From assembly GCF_020382885.2 (NCBI RefSeq), contig NC_058508.1, positions 9,709,917-9,773,916 of the forward strand: DNA of 64,000 nucleotides, given 5' to 3'. Origin of the DNA: Scatophagus argus. Lineage: Eukaryota > Chordata > Actinopteri > Scatophagidae. This document shows positions 11,813-47,998 of this stretch, in pieces; positions within the stretch are counted from its first letter, which is position 1, and each line of letters starts with the position of its first letter. The notes under the pieces are model-generated. The model did not search any database, was not told where the DNA came from, and was given only the letters and a program-made list of their open reading frames with translations. Made by a program: the position numbers and the translations under genes.

Positions 11813-14800
11813 ATGATCTGCCTTTTTCTGTCTATATTCGCTTACTTCTTTCAGTCAGGTTGGTGTTAAATCGGTTTGCTTCGTGTATCTTTCATTCTGA
11901 GTTTCGCTGTGGATGATATGCTCACAATTTCCACTGTATGTGAGCAGGAGACGCAGACTCAGCGGACACAGTCCTGGGCTAGCTACAGGAGCAGCGGGGT
12001 TAGTGAGTCAGCGGTGTCATTAAGCCCCTAGTAACTATAATAGAGCTTTTATAACTTATTTCAGCAAGTTATAGTCGCTCGGCGTGGAAGTGTGGCAATT
12101 AATACTGACATTTCTGCGTTTTACTAATCTAACGTTACACTATTGTAGCGGCTACTTTGAGTAACTGCGTGCTCCATGTGTCCTCCTCACAGTAAAATAA
12201 GTTGATTCATCATCCTATTAATAGTTCGCTTGTCAGTGCGCTGTCATTGGTGCCTGTAGGATTCATGTGTAACCTGCAGCCGCTAATAGGCTGCTGCAGC
12301 AGGAGGAGAGCTGCAATGGGGCCGAAAAAAAGGTCACGGCGAGAAATACACCAACTGCAAGATTTGGTGGTTAAACATGCCCGTATTGAGGAATCTGGTG
12401 AGACGCAGTGTAGGCAAAAATGTCTGAGGCTGAGAGGTTTGTTTCTTACAGTGTAAAAATGCATATTCCCTGCTGGGTGTGAAGACTACATTTGTCTTCC
12501 GTAAGTCTTTGGATTTTCAGATTAGCAGAGACTTCAAAGTTTGTAAGTCCAGCGGTGGCTAAAACTAACAAATAACAGACAGTATTTGTAGATAGGCATG
12601 TTGTGCACTGCTGGTTTTAATCTGTGTGTCCGCAGGCTGCAGAGGCCATCTGCAATCAAAACTAACCGTGTGTGACACACACACTGTCTTTCAACAGTCT
12701 TAGACACAATGCAGACCTCAACTGTGTCAGCTTTATGTCATTTATTTTCCCGCTAGCTGTTTCATTACAACACACTGCATTTTTCTTGAACACTATCTCT
12801 TGAATGCAAGCATGCAAGCTGCCCTGGGCTGTGTGTGGTGGCCGTCTCTCTTCCCCTAAAGCACTTGCTGGTCATTTATGCCATATGTCATCCCTGCTTC
12901 CAGGCTGGACTGGCGTGAATGAGCGCACCTTCATTGCTGTAAAACCAGATGGCGTGCAGCGGAAACTGGTGGGGGAAATCACGCGTCGCTTTGAGAAGAG
13001 AGGTTTCAAACTGGTGGGCCTCAAACTCATGCAGGTATTTGAGCTGTCTGCCTTTTATTCCCCTTCCAGACTTATATTTTTAGTTGAGTCCAAATACATA
13101 ATCATGGCTGATATAGTAAATTAATTGTCTGTCTCTTTCAGGCGTCTGAGGATCTTCTGAGGGAACACTACTGGGACCTGAGGAGCAAGCCTTTCTTCAA
13201 GGAACTGATCCGTTACATGAGCTCTGGACCGATTGTAGCAATGGTGAGCTTCCCTAGAGCACGGGACCATGTGATACTAAAGGCTCTCAGAATAATTCAG
13301 ACGGCTTTCGGTTTGCTTAATATTTCTCACAATAAGTTATAGTTTGTGTTGAGCTGATAGTAATTTTCAGTTTTTTTCTCATCACTCACCATGCATGAGT
13401 GTGATATTTGTAAGTGCAGCACAGAACATACCACAGTAAGGAAATACTTGACTCAAATATGCTGTTTTTAAAGAAATGCGCCTGACAGATTGGACTCTTG
13501 TGAATGTAGAGGATTATGCACGCTGTGGTCGTGTCTCCTTTTGTCTTTGCTCAGGTGTGGGAGGGTTTGGACGTGGTCAAGACTGCACGTAAGATGTTGG
13601 GAGAGACGAACCCCGCGGACTCGCTGCCTGGCACCATCCGAGGGGATTACTGTGTAGAGGTGGGAAGGTGAGGTCACAAGGTCTTACTCCTCTGGAAGGA
13701 AAGTGAGCAACAATGCACTGTTTGGCTTGTCATAACAGGAAAAGCACAGGTGTTACTAATAATGTTAACAGTGGCTCTGTTCTTTTCAAGAGTCCCAGTT
13801 AGTCTTGACAGTGAGAAAATACTGGTGAACAACAGAGATGGCACCAACAGCAGCTGTTCATATTTAGCAAAAGAAAAATTACTGAATCATGTCTCAGTCC
13901 TAAAATTCACCCCTGTAACTTGAATATTTTTTTCACAAAATTAAATACCCTTTTGTCTTTTTCTTTTCCGTTTCAAGTACTTTTACTTCAGGAATGCATG
14001 AGACGAGCTGTATGAGACGGACTGTAATGCAACGCTACCTTCTGTGTGATTAATCCAACCCTGTTTACTTTACTTCTGTGGCTAGGATGTGTTAAAATAT
14101 CTGCTGTAAACCAGGCCCATTTATCCTGCACAAACCAGTTCATCAAACCCAGCGGGAGAGTGAGGAAGCTGTCGGTACAGTAGTCTGTAGTCGAATTAGC
14201 CCGTGGGTGTTTATTCTGGGTGTGTTCTGTACTTTTAAAACCAAAACATGTCCGTGTAACTCTGTGTGTGTGTGTGTGTGTGTGTTTTAAGCCTCTCATT
14301 TTGGCCTCCCAGAAGGTTTCTGAAACCTTGCGTGTAGATAAAGAACAAATAAAACCACAAAGAGTTTTCACCACAGTATTTACCATAGTATCTCCAAACA
14401 CATTTTCTACAGTTAGCTGTTACTACATCAGAAGTCAGCGGAGGTCTCAGCGTGTGCTTATTTCCCCTGCAGTAGTGCTTTTCATTTGCTAAAGCCTTCT
14501 CAATAATACTAAATTAATTCATGTCTGAATGGGCCAAATTTAGGAATTCTGTGAAGGACTCTTGCACTGTAGTGTCAATGTAGGAAGCTCCTGTTGTTGT
14601 GATGTGATGAACCTGCCGCAAACATGGCCGGCACACGTCCGCTTAAAACGTTATGAGCAACCAAACTTTGTGTTCCCTTCTAAGATTTTCATTTGCCTGT
14701 TTTAAATGTATGATACTTTTTTAGACTCTCAAAATGAAGAACCTAATGATCAAAAAGGACCTGAATGATGTGTTGTGGACTTTTATCTTTGTCTGTTATA

Positions 14801-14995
14801 ATTGGACCAGCTTCTATTGGTAGTTTTTGTGTACGTCCGAAATTCCTCAACATGCTTGTGTCGGCTCTGCGTTGCAGGAACATCATCCATGGCAGCGACT
14901 CAGTGGAGAGCGCCCAGAAAGAAATCCATCTGTGGTTTGGTCAGCATGAGCTTCAGTGCTGGGAGGACAGCAGCAGCCACTGGATCTACAACTGA
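11813..14995 (+). CDS. nme3: Nucleoside diphosphate kinase 3
   Basis: Transfers the terminal phosphate between nucleoside triphosphates and diphosphates through a phosphohistidine; NME3 sits on the mitochondrial outer membrane and supports mitochondrial fusion. Exons 11813-11858, 12904-13034, 13142-13243, 13555-13667 and 14878-14995 give 169 residues, the same as human NME3. Residues 1-15 ([15 protein letters not shown]) are the hydrophobic anchor typical of NME3 and absent from NME1/2. The kinase core follows: [15 protein letters not shown], the Kpn loop [15 protein letters not shown], and the catalytic histidine in [12 protein letters not shown] at position 135. The exon 1 donor (G|GTTGGT) is weak compared with the other junctions, which bears on the alternative exon listed separately. 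Confidence 0.95.
12316..12397 (+). CDS. nme3: Candidate alternative first exon of nme3
   Basis: An ATG at 12316 opens 27 codons plus one base, ending exactly at a strong donor (CTG|GTGAGA). The phase (1) equals that of the normal exon 1, so it would splice in frame to the nme3 exon at 12904. The predicted N-terminus is basic and helical (starts [17 protein letters not shown]) with no hydrophobic anchor, so such an isoform would lack the mitochondrial targeting segment. As an internal exon after exon 1 it would break the frame (from 12300 the length does not fit), so only a separate start makes sense. Transcript support is unknown. Confidence 0.35.
14263..14284. repeat. TG microsatellite in nme3 intron 4
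   Basis: Eleven TG units about 590 bases upstream of the last exon, not close to a splice site. Confidence 0.9.
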
Positions 14996-15313
14996 ATTTC
15001 TACCTGTGCTGTGTTCACCATCCTGTCTTCTTTTATAGTAGTATCACTACAAGACGGATCACACCATACCTCGGTTTTGTTTTTTTGGCTTTAGTAGCTT
15101 GTAGCCTCATGGAAGAAGAAGTGTCATCGCTGTCTTGCTGCTTTTTTTCTGAAATGTGTTTTTTTTCTATCTGAGAGGAATTAAGCAGACGTGCACTAAG
15201 CGAGCAATAATCTGATCAGCAAATTGACAGTGTCTGCTTTTATTGTATGTTTTAAGTCAAGGATACCAGCTCATGTTTACAGCTTTTTTAGCAATAAGCC
15301 TGGAATGTGGAGC

Positions 15314-15869
15314 AATAAAAGGTCTTGATTCATGATTTGCATTTCATGGAATGACAAGTATAAATGGCTGATTTTAAATCCAGCCTAAATATTAATTACC
15401 AGTGATAGTACAGGAAACTTGTGTACTATTTGACGTTTACCAGCTCAGTTCGTTTTGGATGCAGTTCTGGCTGAAATTTGCACATCACACAAATATCGTT
15501 TTTCTTTGTCATGTGAAATAAGCTCCTTGTAATTATTACGGTGAAAACAAGCCAAAATGTACATATTTCTGTAATTTTCTTTGCGATATAAACCCAACAA
15601 CATGAGAGCAATCAACAATCACAATTGTTGCCTTTTTACACATTAATGATCTTCAGTTTCCTGTACCTTTTTTAAAAATTCAAATTCTGTAATAATGTAA
15701 AACACGTGACTTGGGACTACTTGAATGTAAAGGGTAGAAGTCCTAAACTATGATGTTTAACAAGCTTTTCATTATGGTTTTGTAATGTTGTCATGCCAGG
15801 CACAGTTTCCAAACCCAAGAGAAACAGCACTTTTATTAAATGTGCTGAGATCTTAGATTGCTCAATAAA
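15314..15869 (+). terminator. nme3: nme3 polyadenylation signals
   Basis: AATAAA words at 15314-15319 and 15864-15869 (and another near 15944) on the + strand after the stop at 14995. The region is 3' UTR with no coding potential. The distal signals lie close to the convergent end of mapk8ip3. Confidence 0.55.
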
Positions 15870-16048
15870 AGTCTCATTCTTCCAGTTGCTGCTTTTGTCA
15901 CGTTAAGGCTTTTCTAAAATACCCTCAAATGTATTCCAAGACAATAAATCTGATCATGAAATCCTTTGTAAACAGCCTTGTTGCTCTTTTTTTAAAGTAA
16001 AGTAACACATCCACACAACAAGTGATGTTCTTTCAGCGCACAAATATG

Positions 16049-17352
16049 TTTAATATTTAATCCACACAGATAGAGATCAATGCATGAATTTCCATACTGA
16101 ACAAAGAGGATGGGCTTCAGTGTGTCTGGAGATTTACAATAATCCCTGTACACGTAATGGCAACACACATCAGTTCACCTGCTTTACACCAAACCGTCTG
16201 ATCAACAGCCAGTCAGACGAGAGAAATGAGTCTCGGACTGAACTCTGGACATCTTATGCTCAGATGTTTTGATAACCTTGCTCACACGACTCCAGCATGA
16301 GTCTTAAGACCTTCGTGTCAGGCAGCTGCACCAGACATTTCCTGCCATTTTGGGGCTTTTTCTACATAAGTCACTTTTCTCCTCATGAGGATATTTTTAA
16401 TTAGGGCAGAAAGTGAGCAAACACCACAAATTGAGACTCTTGAAATAAATGCAACCGCAAGACTGGATGCAAACCATTTTCAGAAACAGCCAAAAAAAGC
16501 CCAGATTTTTGTGTTGAAGTTGACATAATTTTGACTTTCCATGTCGTCATACATTCACTTACCCTAAAGCGTTTAACAAACCCAAATCCGTTTACCATCC
16601 ACTACAATCTTAAAGCCAAAAAGCTGTCTCATTGAATTTGTATTCACTCACAAACTTAGTCAAAGGTTGATCCATGAACACCTGACATCTGCATCCATTA
16701 GCTGAACCGTGTTCACATCATAAATGGTTGTGGATTGCTGATTGGCTGTTGTAAAAATCAGACAGATTTCTGGTGGAAACTCAAGTCAGTGTTGTCATTC
16801 ACATTTCTGTACATGCTGTTCTTATTTTTTATTTTTTTATTTTTTTTTGGTACAGTGGTTGCATGTTGGGACTCTGGGCCTTTGCTTTAAGATGAGGTGG
16901 AGGTTTCACAGATGACAAACTAAGTGGAGGAGGAGTAACTGGGGCAGATGCAGGACAATTGAGGTAAATATAGGAGAAGATACAGTGTGCTTACAGGGTG
17001 AATATGAGATCAATACAGAGAGAAGGGAGGTAGTTATGATGCCGGGTTACAAGGCTCATGAAGACAGTTACAATGCCCAGGGTGGGACAGAAACAGGATG
17101 GCAGGCATATTACTAGATCGGAGGAGGTACTTACAAGGCTTTAAAGTTACAAGGTGATGGGGCAGAAGGAGATATAATAGTTACAAGGGACGATATACGG
17201 CTTGGAGGGTCGTTTTAGAGCCAAGGGCAAACTTTTACATAACCAGGGATAATTACAAGGTTTGGGTGGCTGGAAGCTTTTGGGGGAAGGTGGTGGAGGA
17301 GGAGATTTTTTTAAGTAGAAGAGCAGGCAAGGTGTTAAAGCAAATTCAGGTG
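16049..17352 (-). terminator. mapk8ip3: mapk8ip3 3' UTR with polyadenylation signals
   Basis: On the minus strand the sequence after the stop (17353) runs without an exon to ATTAAA words at 16049-16054 and 16056-16061, the likely end of the message. On the given strand it contains TTACAAGG at 17047, 17131, 17147, 17181 and 17253 plus TTACAATG at 17068, that is CCTTGTAA repeated in the transcript. An 8-bp inverted repeat (arms 17347-17354 and 17369-17376) spans the stop codon. Confidence 0.5.
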
Positions 17353-42211
<24,859 letters not shown>

Positions 42212-42960
42212 CTTGGCAGCTGGAGCCGGCTTCTGTTTTCCAGATGAGGAGGATGCGCTCAAGCGGTTTTTCAGGCCTGTAAGGCGAGACTGTCTCGGGG
42301 TCTGGATCCACAGAAAAGTGGGCAAATTAAATCACAGTCTTTCCTCGTGTAAAGAAAACTTATGACATTTTGCAGCAGCACCGATTCACTGAACTAAAAC
42401 TGTCCGTTGTTGTGTATAACAGCGCATAACCTTGAGCTCGGCACTGAAAATATTGGCTCTAATGTTTTGATGTAAAGAGGGCCCCCTCCTCTTCCAACAC
42501 CGACCCGTTGTAAATCCTCCAGGCGAGGCCCAGCTAGTGCTCTCCTTCAGCGAGGAGCATCTGATCTCGGGCGCGGTGGATATGCAGCGGGTCGGCCTGT
42601 GGATCGGCCCTCGTTGAGTCCATGCCGAGGAACGAAATGCCTTCGTCGATGATATTGCACCTGCCTCTCAGCAGCCGCAGCCGTGGACCCCGGCCATTAC
42701 TGGCAGAGGAAATAAATAAATTAATAAATACTCAAATAAATAATCTAACGCTCCCGATCCCCGCCGACGCCCGATCCTCCACTATAATATCGTTTCTTCC
42801 ATGTTGTGTTCCCCTTCCAGCGGGCCGCCGATGCTGCTGGCCAGGCTCGGGCGTTGATGGTGATATCTCCCTATGGGAGAGGCTCTCCCTGCTGTTCAGA
42901 TGGAGGAGCCAGCTGACCGACTCTGGCTGACGTCACACCGTCTGCATCGAGCAAGCGACC
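42212..42960 (-). promoter_or_regulatory. mapk8ip3: mapk8ip3 5' UTR and GC-rich promoter
   Basis: Base composition rises sharply in G, C and CpG from about 42480 to 42960, immediately upstream of the JIP3 start on the minus strand, as for a CpG-island promoter. The frame stays open from the JIP3 start up to 42325. No TATA box was seen. The exact start site cannot be set. Confidence 0.55.
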
Positions 42961-45900
42961 TGCGTCAAGTCAGACAGACCGTACCGGAAGTCACCTGCAC
43001 GATTCCAAATTAAAGTCACCAAAATCTGAAGGATTAGAATCAAGGATATAGAAACTGACAGAAAATTACCCTAAATCACTTTTAAATTTCAAAGATTATA
43101 ACTGAAGAGGACACCTCTACACACTGAATGTTCACTTCACTTGAGACTAGGTCAACACATGCAATGAAAAAAGCTGTCTTCTGTGGCTCTTCAGATGTCT
43201 GAGAAAATAACCAAACAAAAAACACAGTTCTAATAACAACGTCAAACAAACAAAAAAAAACCCCACAACCTTAAAAATACACAAAAGCTCAAACAAGCTC
43301 AAACTCATTATCTTGATAGCTTGTTGACTTACTTTATTTACATGAAACACAATAAACACACCCTAACTTACCACTTTACCGGCATGTATTTCTGGTGTTT
43401 GGAGTTCATCAGATCATCCCAGGTTCAGATAACTACTTTAAGCTCTGGGTCTTTGCAGTTTTTGGTCATCTTAGTTTGTTTCAGCTAAGGCTGCAAAACA
43501 TGGCAAATACTTTGAAACCACAAAAAATCTAAAGTGACTTTAACTTCTTTGCCAGAGCCCAGTCCAGCATTTTAAAGTTATTGTGTCAACACACCCCTAG
43601 CACAATCCAAGAAAGGTTTGACTGGACATCGAAAAACACAAGTCTTTCACATTTGTTCATCATACTATATTTATTCATTCACTGTTTTTGTAGTTAAGGT
43701 TTAGACAGTCACATGCTAGCCAGTAGTTTTAATTTGGAAGTTGAGCCGGACGTTGTAGCTTTTCCAGTACGGCGTTTATATACCACTTGTCAGAATCGGG
43801 ACCCGGTGGTAGAATGTGAAAATAATGACAATGCACTCTCTGAAATTAAATAAGATGCTTCACAAGTCAGTCTAACAAAAGCAACATGAAACCCCGATTG
43901 ATTATTTTAAAGTGAAAATTATACGTAATAAATATAATTTCCCACCTGGCAAAATAAAAGTACTTAAAACAATTTTGTTTAACTGGCTGATCCTACGGGA
44001 GCAGCACAAATACTGGCAATGAAAATGAATCTTCTTTTAGACAGATTGTTTTATTGCGCACATCAAAGCCTCGTCTGTAGAGGAGCAGCATATGGGAAGT
44101 ACCTGTGAACGCATCTATTTTACATCACATAGGAAACTGAGTCAACAGATCTGTTCCTTCTTTATATATATATATATATTTAAAAAAGGTTATTTCTCAG
44201 TTTGATTCTTGCTATAAATTCTGACAAACATGCAACAGGGGGACAGTCGGACATCTTGACTCAAGAGGTGGCAAAATGGCATTTAAGTATAAATTAAAAT
44301 AAACAGTAATCCTACTGAAATTTTCATTTACTACTGTGAAATAACTAGGAAGACTAAGCATGTTGGTCAAGTATCTGCAGCATCTTAGAGAGCATAAATT
44401 TCTTTTTATTAATAGGATTCTTTTGGACGTTTTCCACCTGGATCCAATTTGAAGTGTGGTCAGGAAAGGATGTATCTCCACAACAGGACCTTGCAGTCAT
44501 TTGATTGAGGCGGAGGAACTCATCTTTCCAAGGTCAGACTTTTATCGGCTGCTTGCAGCAAATGCGCTCGACTCTGCAAAAAAGATGAAAAGTTGAGCTG
44601 CATAAGATTCTTGCAGTGGTCATTCCTGATTATATCACCAACAAGTAAGACTTTATACGCAACGAGACTAATACAACATAACATAAGAGAGAATGGAGGT
44701 TACAGCATCAGGACCCCACAGATTGGACAATATACGACTGATGAAAATCACATTTAGACAACATAAAAAAGGAAAGCAGTTGAGAACACTTGAAGTTTCT
44801 TCCAGTCAGACCAGTATAGCTTGGGCTATTGTTTGTGGCAGAGAGGATTAACAATGGAGACAAAAACTGGTCAATGAAGCATAAAAACTGTGAAGATAAA
44901 GGACCCACATCCCCACAGCCCACATTTAACCATTTCCAACAGCACAACAAAACATACAAAAAAATCAATACTTAGAAACACTGTAGCCACCATATGCGAT
45001 TTAACATAAGTGAGATGAAAGTAAAGTGAATCTCTGGGATCATATTTGTACCTGCGATCAGGTCTACATGATCAAATGGTTCTATTTAAATTGACACTCT
45101 GTCAGTGAGAGATGCATATCAGCAGGCCGATATGTCAATCAAGTCAATCAAGATAATTTATGTGAGACAAACACAGAATGAATAAACTGCAACATAAATG
45201 TTTAAGTCTAACATAAACACTGACTGCATGTTTAAATGTCAGTTGTTTCAGCAGCATAATGCTTCAGTTGTTCTCATCTTATTTCATTCAGTAGGTGGCA
45301 GTGAAATACTGGCAATAATTACCTTTCACCCCACTCATCAGTTTTCTTCAGACTCACAGCAGAAGGTGGGTGGTCCTCCCCCTGGTCTGAGGTCTGAGGT
45401 TCAGGCCTACTGCTTGGTATTGTACCAAAGTGGAGAAAGCAGACTTGCATGAACTTGGATAAACCTGGTATGAGTTGTGAAACATTAATAAGCTTCTAGT
45501 TTTCTTTGCATGTAAAATATGAAAATCTTGTGTCACTGAATTTTCTTGATTTCCTTTGTTACTGTTATTTAGTTCTAAACTAAACATCTTATTTGAAACA
45601 ATCATACCTTGATCATTCATTAACCACAATAATAAGTTAGATTAAGCAGAAAAAAACAGGATAATAAGGACAACGTAGATGTTTTCAGGGATTTTGGACA
45701 GACACTTGACTCCCTCAAGTGACTTGGGATTTCTCTCTGCCTCTACTGATTTTCCCCTGTCAATAAGCAACAAGATGCTTGATATCAAGGTGGGGCAATA
45801 GTAATATAAACATCTTCAACTTTAAGTATAACAAGGACTTAGAAAAACATTGCAACCTCACAGCATATTTCCACCAACCTTCAATCTGACAAGAAGTCTG

Positions 45901-46861
45901 CCTCGTCAGCCAGAATAACTGAAAGCACCCAAGTCTGTGTAGTATTGATCAGTTGTCCCAAGTTATTTGCCTAAATGCTCCATTTGCTATTCTGTAACAT
46001 CATTTGAAGGCAACTGAGACACTAGTCGCTCGTCTGTTGACACACACATGCACACAAGTGCACAGTAATCATGGTTGTAATTGTCCTCAGGCCTTATTCA
46101 TTGTTCCTCATGAAAAATAAGTTAAAAGCAATCGTGCAGAGAAGCTGCGTGTGAAAAAGGCTTTGGTTACTCAAGATGCTTATTCTACATCAGTGCCAAG
46201 TCATTTTTTTTTACCTACAATTGGAAACAAAATAAGATGCTGTGCATGAAAGTTTAATGTTATGGCTGCCATCATTTAGATGTTAACAGCTGTTAAATAG
46301 GGCTACAAATTGTATCCTATATTTCTTTTAAACTATATCTATCTGTGCACAAATAAAGTAAAGGAGACCTAGTCCTAGTTGTGTGGGCTTCCTATGACCA
46401 CAAGCAATATTCCCATCCATATCAGTTACCACAGGGACAAACATTTTGATTGTTCTTCCAGACCGTTACTTAAAGGAGAAAATGAATAACAGTGCCACAG
46501 ATTCCAACATGTAGTTGCAAAGCTAAAAATGCATTTTCCTCCCAAGGCATAAAGGGGCCATTTTGTTTTTGGGACAAGCAGCTTGCACAGTGTGCTGCCA
46601 AAGGGCAAATCTGGACAAAAGCATCAGTGTCAGTGATTCAATACTTAACTACAAATCTGGAGCAGATAAGACTTAGTTTGTATGTCACATTTACACCAGT
46701 GCAGACAAATTTAACAAGGTATGCAAGGCATTTTCATTTTTGAAAAGTAAACTCATTTACACATCCCTTTTAATGATTGATTACTGAATCTCAAATAATC
46801 TGAGACAGTGTTATATTTGGAAAGGAAACAAAATAAGCAAACTCTAAATGCAAAACAACAG
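42961..46861. other. Intergenic region or long alternative 3' UTR of jpt2
   Basis: No coding exon recognised. A minus-strand AATAAA at 44050-44055 could be a distal polyadenylation signal for jpt2, which would give a 3' UTR of about 3.9 kb, similar in scale to the long 3' UTR I recall for human JPT2. A TA run lies at 44163-44179. From 42961 to about 44000 nothing is recognised. Confidence 0.4.
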
Positions 46862-47998
46862 TTTTATTGCAATACACAGGATTTCTTTCTTCTGCTACGC
46901 TCATTGCCTGCCAGGCACATCAACACATGGGACAGGCTGGCACCAGAATAACATGAATGTGGTGTCATGAAGTTGGGGAAAAATTATGATTATCACTGAG
47001 CCCACCTGGACTCAGATAGGCCACACGCTTGTCCAGAGTTCACTTGTCTTCAGCCGTTTTAATTTAAAACATAAACAAAGGCCTGACCCAAGCAAAAAAA
47101 AAAGAAAAAAGATAACTCAAGCAAGCAATGAGGACAAAAGCAGAAAAGCACCTGCACAATACAATCGCATAAAATCAAAATGGAATTTCTTTAAGGACAC
47201 AGAAACATTATGGAGTAAACAATTCTATTCATCTTTGTTTCAAAATCAATTTTTGGCATCTAGAGAAGGAAACCGTGAAGGAACAATTCATGAGAAGGCA
47301 AAGACTAAAACAGCTGAGCTGATATAAGGCTTCTGATTATACAGTCATTAGCTGCTGTCTACCACACGTATTATTTTGAAAAATGGCCAAACAAGCAGTC
47401 ACCCAATAAGGATCTGACACTAGTGGAACTCCCTGAAACATTACAGATGCATCACTGATGAGCAGATTCATTCACCCTTCCTGACTGAATGACTACACAT
47501 TAAGGTTTATTTGATCAAGTGTCTGAAATTATTTTTTAACACCAGGATTTTAGTTAGATTAAGTAATCTGAATGTTTGGACTGTTTAAAGATGAACACTG
47601 TACAAGCACGCCCAAGTCTTACTCATTCATGGGATACAAAAATGTTTTCAAAAATGACAAATAATTGTGAAAAAAAAACATGCTTAAACACAGAAATGGT
47701 GAAAACAGCTAACCTCTTGATTGATTGGTTGGTGATTGCACAATTGCAGGTTTCATTGAAGAATTTAAGAATTGGACAAGAGCAGAGAACCAAAAATAGA
47801 GCTGAAAGTGCAAGAAGTTGAGGACAACATATCTGACCAGAAATCTAGTGGAAGACCGAACAATCTTGGTCTGAGTTCAGATGTTCAGGTGAAATAACTG
47901 TGGGGAGGGGGGTGTTGGAATGGGAGATGATTAACTGGGGAGCAGACAAGGAGTGTACAGTATGGACACAGACAGGGAGGAGTGGTGTGTTCAGCTCA
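46862..47998 (-). terminator. jpt2: jpt2 3' UTR and proximal polyadenylation signal
   Basis: Minus-strand AATAAA at 46862-46867, about 1.1 kb beyond the stop codon at 47999, with no exon between. Confidence 0.5.

Noticed and set aside
12202-12315. Upstream part of the frame leading to the nme3 alternative exon
   Set aside because: The ATG at 12316 is a better start; the upstream residues have no support and the segment probably is untranslated or promoter.
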